DNA from: Bacillota bacterium
GTDB taxonomy: Bacteria > Bacillota > Clostridia > Peptostreptococcales > Anaerovoracaceae
Length of the DNA stretch: 16,723 nt
Direction: 5' to 3'
Assembly (NCBI GenBank): GCA_016302545.1
Contig: JAEDNK010000025.1
Coordinates: 1 to 16,723 of the forward strand
Positions 14,171 through 16,723 of the stretch are shown here, one piece after another (the first letter of the stretch is position 1; each line of letters begins with the position of its first letter). The notes beneath the pieces were generated by a model that saw only the letters and a list, made by a program, of their open reading frames with translations, had not been told where the DNA came from and did no database searches. The position numbers and the translations under genes were made by a program.

Positions 14171-14185
14171 TGGCACGTTATTTGC
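14171..14185 (+). promoter_or_regulatory. Sigma-54 (-24/-12) promoter of the second transporter
   Basis: TGGCACGTTATTTGC is a perfect TGGCAC-N5-TTGC (14171-14176 and 14182-14185). The start would be near 14196, giving a leader of about 36 nt. Confidence 0.9.
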
Positions 14186-14232
14186 CTGTAATAATGGAGT
14201 ATCAATTTATCACACAAAAGGAGTAAAACAAC

Positions 14233-15558
14233 ATGGAAATCATTTTAAACCCAATAGTAATCGCAGTAGTGCTCCTCATAGTGCTCTGCATACTTAAGAT
14301 TAACGTATTGCTTTCCCTTCTTATTTCCGCTATGGCTGCCGGACTTTTAGCCGGAATGTCTATCGGAGACACCATGGGAGTGCTCATTTCCGGAATGGGA
14401 GGCAACGCACAGACGGCCCTCAGCTATATACTGCTGGGAATACTCGCCAGCGGCATGGCATATACCGGTATTACGGAAATCCTTTCTCAGAAGATTTCCC
14501 ACGTGGTAGGAAAGAACAAGCTGGCGCTGATTATCTCTCTGGCTGTCATAGCCTGCTGTTCCCAGAACCTGATTCCGGTTCATATCGCTTTCATTCCCAT
14601 TTTAATTCCGTCACTTTTGCACCTCATGAACGAGATGAAACTTGACAGAAGGAACATTTCATGTGCCCTGGCCTTCGGTCTTAAAGCGCCTTACATCGCC
14701 CTGCCTTTTGGATTTGGCTTTATTTTCCAAGGGCTTATTTCCGACAACCTGGGAGCCAACGGCATGAACATAGCCGTAGGCGATGTTTGGCATTACACTT
14801 GGCCGCTGGGTGCTTCTATGATTATAGGACTTGTAGCAGCAATTTTTGTATTCAGAAAGCCGAGAGAGTATGATAACCTTGAGGTTGTAGGCGCTGCACC
14901 TGTAGAGCTGGACGAAAATGGAAAGCCTGTGCAGCTTAAAATGAATGCGGCTCACTGGGTAACTCTGGTGGCAGCTGTTGGTACACTGGTTATTAACCTT
15001 CTTACAGATTCCCTTCCTCTTGGAGCGCTTGCGGGAATCATTATTATGGTTGCAGGCGGTGCAGTAAAGATTAAGGAACTGGAAACTGTAGTTAAAAACG
15101 GTTTTGCTATCATGGGTGTAATCGCATTCATTATGCTGGTTGCAGCAGGTTATGCCAATGTAATGAACGAAACAGGTGCTGTTGGCGAACTGGTTGAAGC
15201 TTCACTTTCTATAATGGGCGGAAGCAAGTTCATCGCAGCTGCAGTTATGATGGTTATCGGACTTATCATTACCATCGGTATAGGAACATCATTCGGAACA
15301 ATTCCTGTACTTGCAGTTCTCTACGTTCCTCTCTGTGCACAGATGGGCTTCAGCGTAGGAGGTACAGTGATGCTTATCGCAGCAGCTGCTGCTCTCGGAG
15401 ATGCAGGTTCACCGGCATCCGATACAACTCTTGGACCTACATCAGGTCTCAATGCTGACGGACAGCACGATCACATCTGGGATACTTGCATACCGACAGC
15501 TCTTTGCTATAACATTCCGCTTGCACTTTGTGCGATTTTCGTGGCACCGCTGCTGTAA
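14233..15558 (+). CDS. Na+/H+ antiporter-family (NhaC superfamily) transporter
   Basis: This 441-residue membrane protein has roughly eleven hydrophobic segments. It begins with a domain typical of the shorter Na+/H+ antiporter family (NPIVIAVVLLIVLCILKINVLLSLLISAMAAGLLAG). The later half contains the NhaC-superfamily core GIGTSFGTIPVLAVLY and LGDAGSPASDTTLGPTSGLNADGQHDHIWDT. It is not a duplicate of the NhaC-type protein at 9672-11150; the two differ in length and in the N-terminal half. The ribosome site AAAAGGAG (14216-14223) lies nine bases before the ATG. A perfect sigma-54 promoter and two palindromes upstream place it in the same apparent regulon. The true substrate (ion, amino acid or organic acid) cannot be told from sequence. 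Confidence 0.88.
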   Translation: MEIILNPIVIAVVLLIVLCILKINVLLSLLISAMAAGLLAGMSIGDTMGVLISGMGGNAQTALSYILLGILASGMAYTGITEILSQKISHVVGKNKLALIISLAVIACCSQNLIPVHIAFIPILIPSLLHLMNEMKLDRRNISCALAFGLKAPYIALPFGFGFIFQGLISDNLGANGMNIAVGDVWHYTWPLGASMIIGLVAAIFVFRKPREYDNLEVVGAAPVELDENGKPVQLKMNAAHWVTLVAAVGTLVINLLTDSLPLGALAGIIIMVAGGAVKIKELETVVKNGFAIMGVIAFIMLVAAGYANVMNETGAVGELVEASLSIMGGSKFIAAAVMMVIGLIITIGIGTSFGTIPVLAVLYVPLCAQMGFSVGGTVMLIAAAAALGDAGSPASDTTLGPTSGLNADGQHDHIWDTCIPTALCYNIPLALCAIFVAPLL

Positions 15559-15640
15559 AGGCACTTCCGCACCGGCGCAGGAAATACTGCTGACTGTACT
15601 TTTTGTGTAATGACTGTACTGGCTGTATAATAAACAAAAA

Positions 15641-15699
15641 AGGGGCCGAATCATCTGCGGTAAAATCCGCTGATGCATTCAGCCTCTGTTTCTTTTTTT
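15641..15699. terminator. Long bidirectional terminator after the second transporter
   Basis: An imperfect stem of about 20-22 bp runs from AGGGGCCGAATCATCTGCGG (15641-15660) to its partner at 15667-15688 around TAAAAT. On the plus strand it is followed by TTTCTTTTTTT, and on the minus strand the other arm is followed by TTTTTT. It separates the transporter from the convergent coiled-coil gene. Confidence 0.85.
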
Positions 15700-15728
15700 G
15701 CTTTTACTTTGGTCTTTGCTTTTGCCGC

Positions 15729-16598
15729 TTAAGCCCTCACGTTGATTCGTCTCGCCTTCTTAGGCTTTCCGAAGTGTTTTTCCTCAAGCTCAAAGATTTC
15801 CTCAAATACCTTTTTCTCTATTTCAGCAATATCTATTTTCGTAACATCTATATCCTCATGCTTGTGGTCCGGCTTAGCCTCTGCCTTGATCTCCGATTTG
15901 ATCTCTGATTTGATCTCCGTAGTCTCCGTAGCCTCCGGCATAGGAGCGGTCTCCTCTGTCTCCGCAGCGTCTTCTAACTCCGCCGCGTCCGCGCTTTCTG
16001 CCTCCTGAGAGATTTTAAGCTCTGCTTCACGCTTTTCTCTTTCTGCACGCTCTGCTTCGAGAATGTCCCTTTCCCTCGGTAAATCGCTATATTCGGTGCT
16101 CTTTGTAAATTTGTGATAAATCTCAACGGTCTTCGTAACATCTCCCAAAATGCGTCTCGCCTGTGCCAGCTTGGCACCTTTTGGGATATTGGGATTATTG
16201 AGAACGGAGCTTAGCCTTGACAGCTTGCCGTACATTGTGTTTACATGAAGTCTCTCCGCTTCATCCTTGGTTTTGCATTTTTTAAGCTTTTCTTCGTATG
16301 CTTTTCTTTCAATCTGATCAGCCTTGTACTCCATATAGGCCTGAGGATTTTTCTCCCGGAGAGCCTTTTCCTCCTCGGAGGTCAGCTCCTTGCCGCATTG
16401 CAGTTTGGTATAAATGGCATTGTATTTGCTGCTTTCCTGCTGCGTCTTCACTTCCTCACGAAATCTTTCCAGTTCACGTTCTTCGGCAGTAAGCTCTCTG
16501 TCCTGCTTGGCAAGCACCTTTCCCGATTCTTTTTTAGTTTCCCATTTTTGGGTCAGCTCCAGCATCCTGCCGGCATTGTACAAAGTGCCGTAAATCAT
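15729..16598 (-). CDS. Hypothetical charged, coiled-coil-rich protein
   Basis: This 289-residue, highly charged protein has no signal peptide and no strong membrane segment. Residues about 20-115 are Lys/Glu-rich helix likely to form coiled coil (ELTAEERELERFREEV, SEEEKALREKN). A central part (about 120-165) contains MYGKLSRLSSVLNNPNIPKGAKLAQARRIL, the most protein-like and probably best conserved segment. Then come an acidic Ala/Glu/Thr-rich linker with an EIKSEIKSEIKAE tandem repeat and a basic C-terminus (FGKPKKARRINVRA). The ATG at 16598 has AAAGGA about eight bases upstream. I recognise no family. Codon use is like its neighbours. The gene converges with the transporter and is separated from it by the terminator. 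Confidence 0.75.
   Translation of the reverse strand: MIYGTLYNAGRMLELTQKWETKKESGKVLAKQDRELTAEERELERFREEVKTQQESSKYNAIYTKLQCGKELTSEEEKALREKNPQAYMEYKADQIERKAYEEKLKKCKTKDEAERLHVNTMYGKLSRLSSVLNNPNIPKGAKLAQARRILGDVTKTVEIYHKFTKSTEYSDLPRERDILEAERAEREKREAELKISQEAESADAAELEDAAETEETAPMPEATETTEIKSEIKSEIKAEAKPDHKHEDIDVTKIDIAEIEKKVFEEIFELEEKHFGKPKKARRINVRA
15889..15924 (-). repeat. 12-bp tandem repeat within the coiled-coil gene
   Basis: Approximately three copies of GATTTGATCTCY (plus-strand reading) encode the repeated SEIK tetrapeptide. The unit is in frame and its copies differ at one or two bases. Confidence 0.7.
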
Positions 16599-16701
16599 CC
16601 CAAAGTTCCTTTCCCGATAAAGATTTGTATCTAATATATCGGCACGGAAAGGGAAAATGTTTAGAATTTATTTTAAGCTGCAGCTGTTCGCTTCGTCAAG
16701 C

Positions 16702-16723
16702 TTACAGCTTCTCGATCTCATCA
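16702..16723 (-). CDS. 3' end of a minus-strand gene (last seven codons)
   Basis: The minus strand reads DEIEKL followed by TAA at 16704-16702, continuing beyond the window. A weak hairpin (AAGCTG 16675-16680 with CAGCTT 16705-16710) overlaps the stop and could be part of its terminator. Too little is visible to identify the product, and the frame itself is uncertain. Confidence 0.3.

Noticed and set aside
14082..14297. 71-codon frame with AAGGAGG close to an ATG upstream of the second transporter
   Set aside because: The ribosome site is only two bases from the ATG. The frame covers site D and the sigma-54 promoter and then overlaps the transporter in another frame.
15603..15908. 101-codon plus-strand frame after the second transporter
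   Set aside because: It passes through the long terminator hairpin and is antisense to the coiled-coil gene.
15889..15924. Possible CRISPR-like repeat
   Set aside because: The repeats are contiguous 12-mers with no spacers and in frame with a coding sequence.
16150..16185. Additional TGGCAC / GTGCCA strings resembling sigma-54 -24 elements
   Set aside because: No TTGC or GC dinucleotide follows at the -12 spacing, and they lie inside the coiled-coil coding region.

Overview
The window looks like chromosomal DNA of an anaerobic, amino-acid-fermenting Firmicute (Clostridia). The grounds are consistently strong AAGGAGG-type ribosome sites, a moderate GC content with frequent AGA and ATA codons, NhaC-family transporters, a sigma-54 enhancer-binding regulator whose N-terminal half resembles a lysine-fermentation dehydrogenase, and tRNA and housekeeping genes in Firmicute style. 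I cannot fix a genus. A lineage near the Anaerovoracaceae (Clostridiales Family XIII) is a guess. No insertion sequence, phage gene or CRISPR array was seen.

Left part (1-5911). The plus strand carries a probable operon: the 3' part of hemW (5' end outside the window), glpK, and an acyltransferase-3 membrane protein. The last gene converges with, and overlaps by 8 bp, a minus-strand MerR/BmrR-type regulator. Upstream of that regulator lies an AT-rich 483-bp gap with a diverged 68-bp direct repeat. Next comes an orphan PD-(D/E)XK-nuclease-like protein with its own sigma-A promoter.

Middle (5912-9671). prmA and rsmE form a translation-modification pair, and RsmE carries an odd Ala/Gly/Pro/Gln-rich insertion. 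A terminator, a tRNA-Gly(CCC) with a good promoter, and a bidirectional terminator follow. On the minus strand, a very good sigma-A promoter precedes a 55-residue single-helix membrane peptide gene and a short DtxR-type regulator with iron-type metal ligands. Upstream of these is a membrane-anchored polysaccharide deacetylase.

Right part (9672-15710) is the most interesting region: a compact sigma-54 regulon. A 693-residue enhancer-binding protein has an N-terminal domain related to L-erythro-3,5-diaminohexanoate dehydrogenase fused to an AAA+ sigma-54 activator domain and a Fis-type HTH. Its gene sits among three transcription units that each have a -24/-12 promoter: an NhaC-type transporter (minus), a 79-residue small protein (minus), and a second NhaC-superfamily transporter (plus). 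Four 18-bp imperfect palindromes of form YGNNCC-N6-GGNNCR occur in two pairs, one pair in each control region, about 100-190 bp upstream of the expected sigma-54 start sites. One of them fills the spacer of the regulator's own sigma-A promoter, which suggests autorepression. The inferred picture is a sensor derived from a lysine-catabolic enzyme that switches on two ion-coupled amino-acid or organic-acid transporters and a small protein.

Right end (15711-16723). After a long bidirectional terminator there is a minus-strand gene for an unrecognised charged coiled-coil protein with 12-bp tandem repeats. The last few codons of another minus-strand gene end the window.
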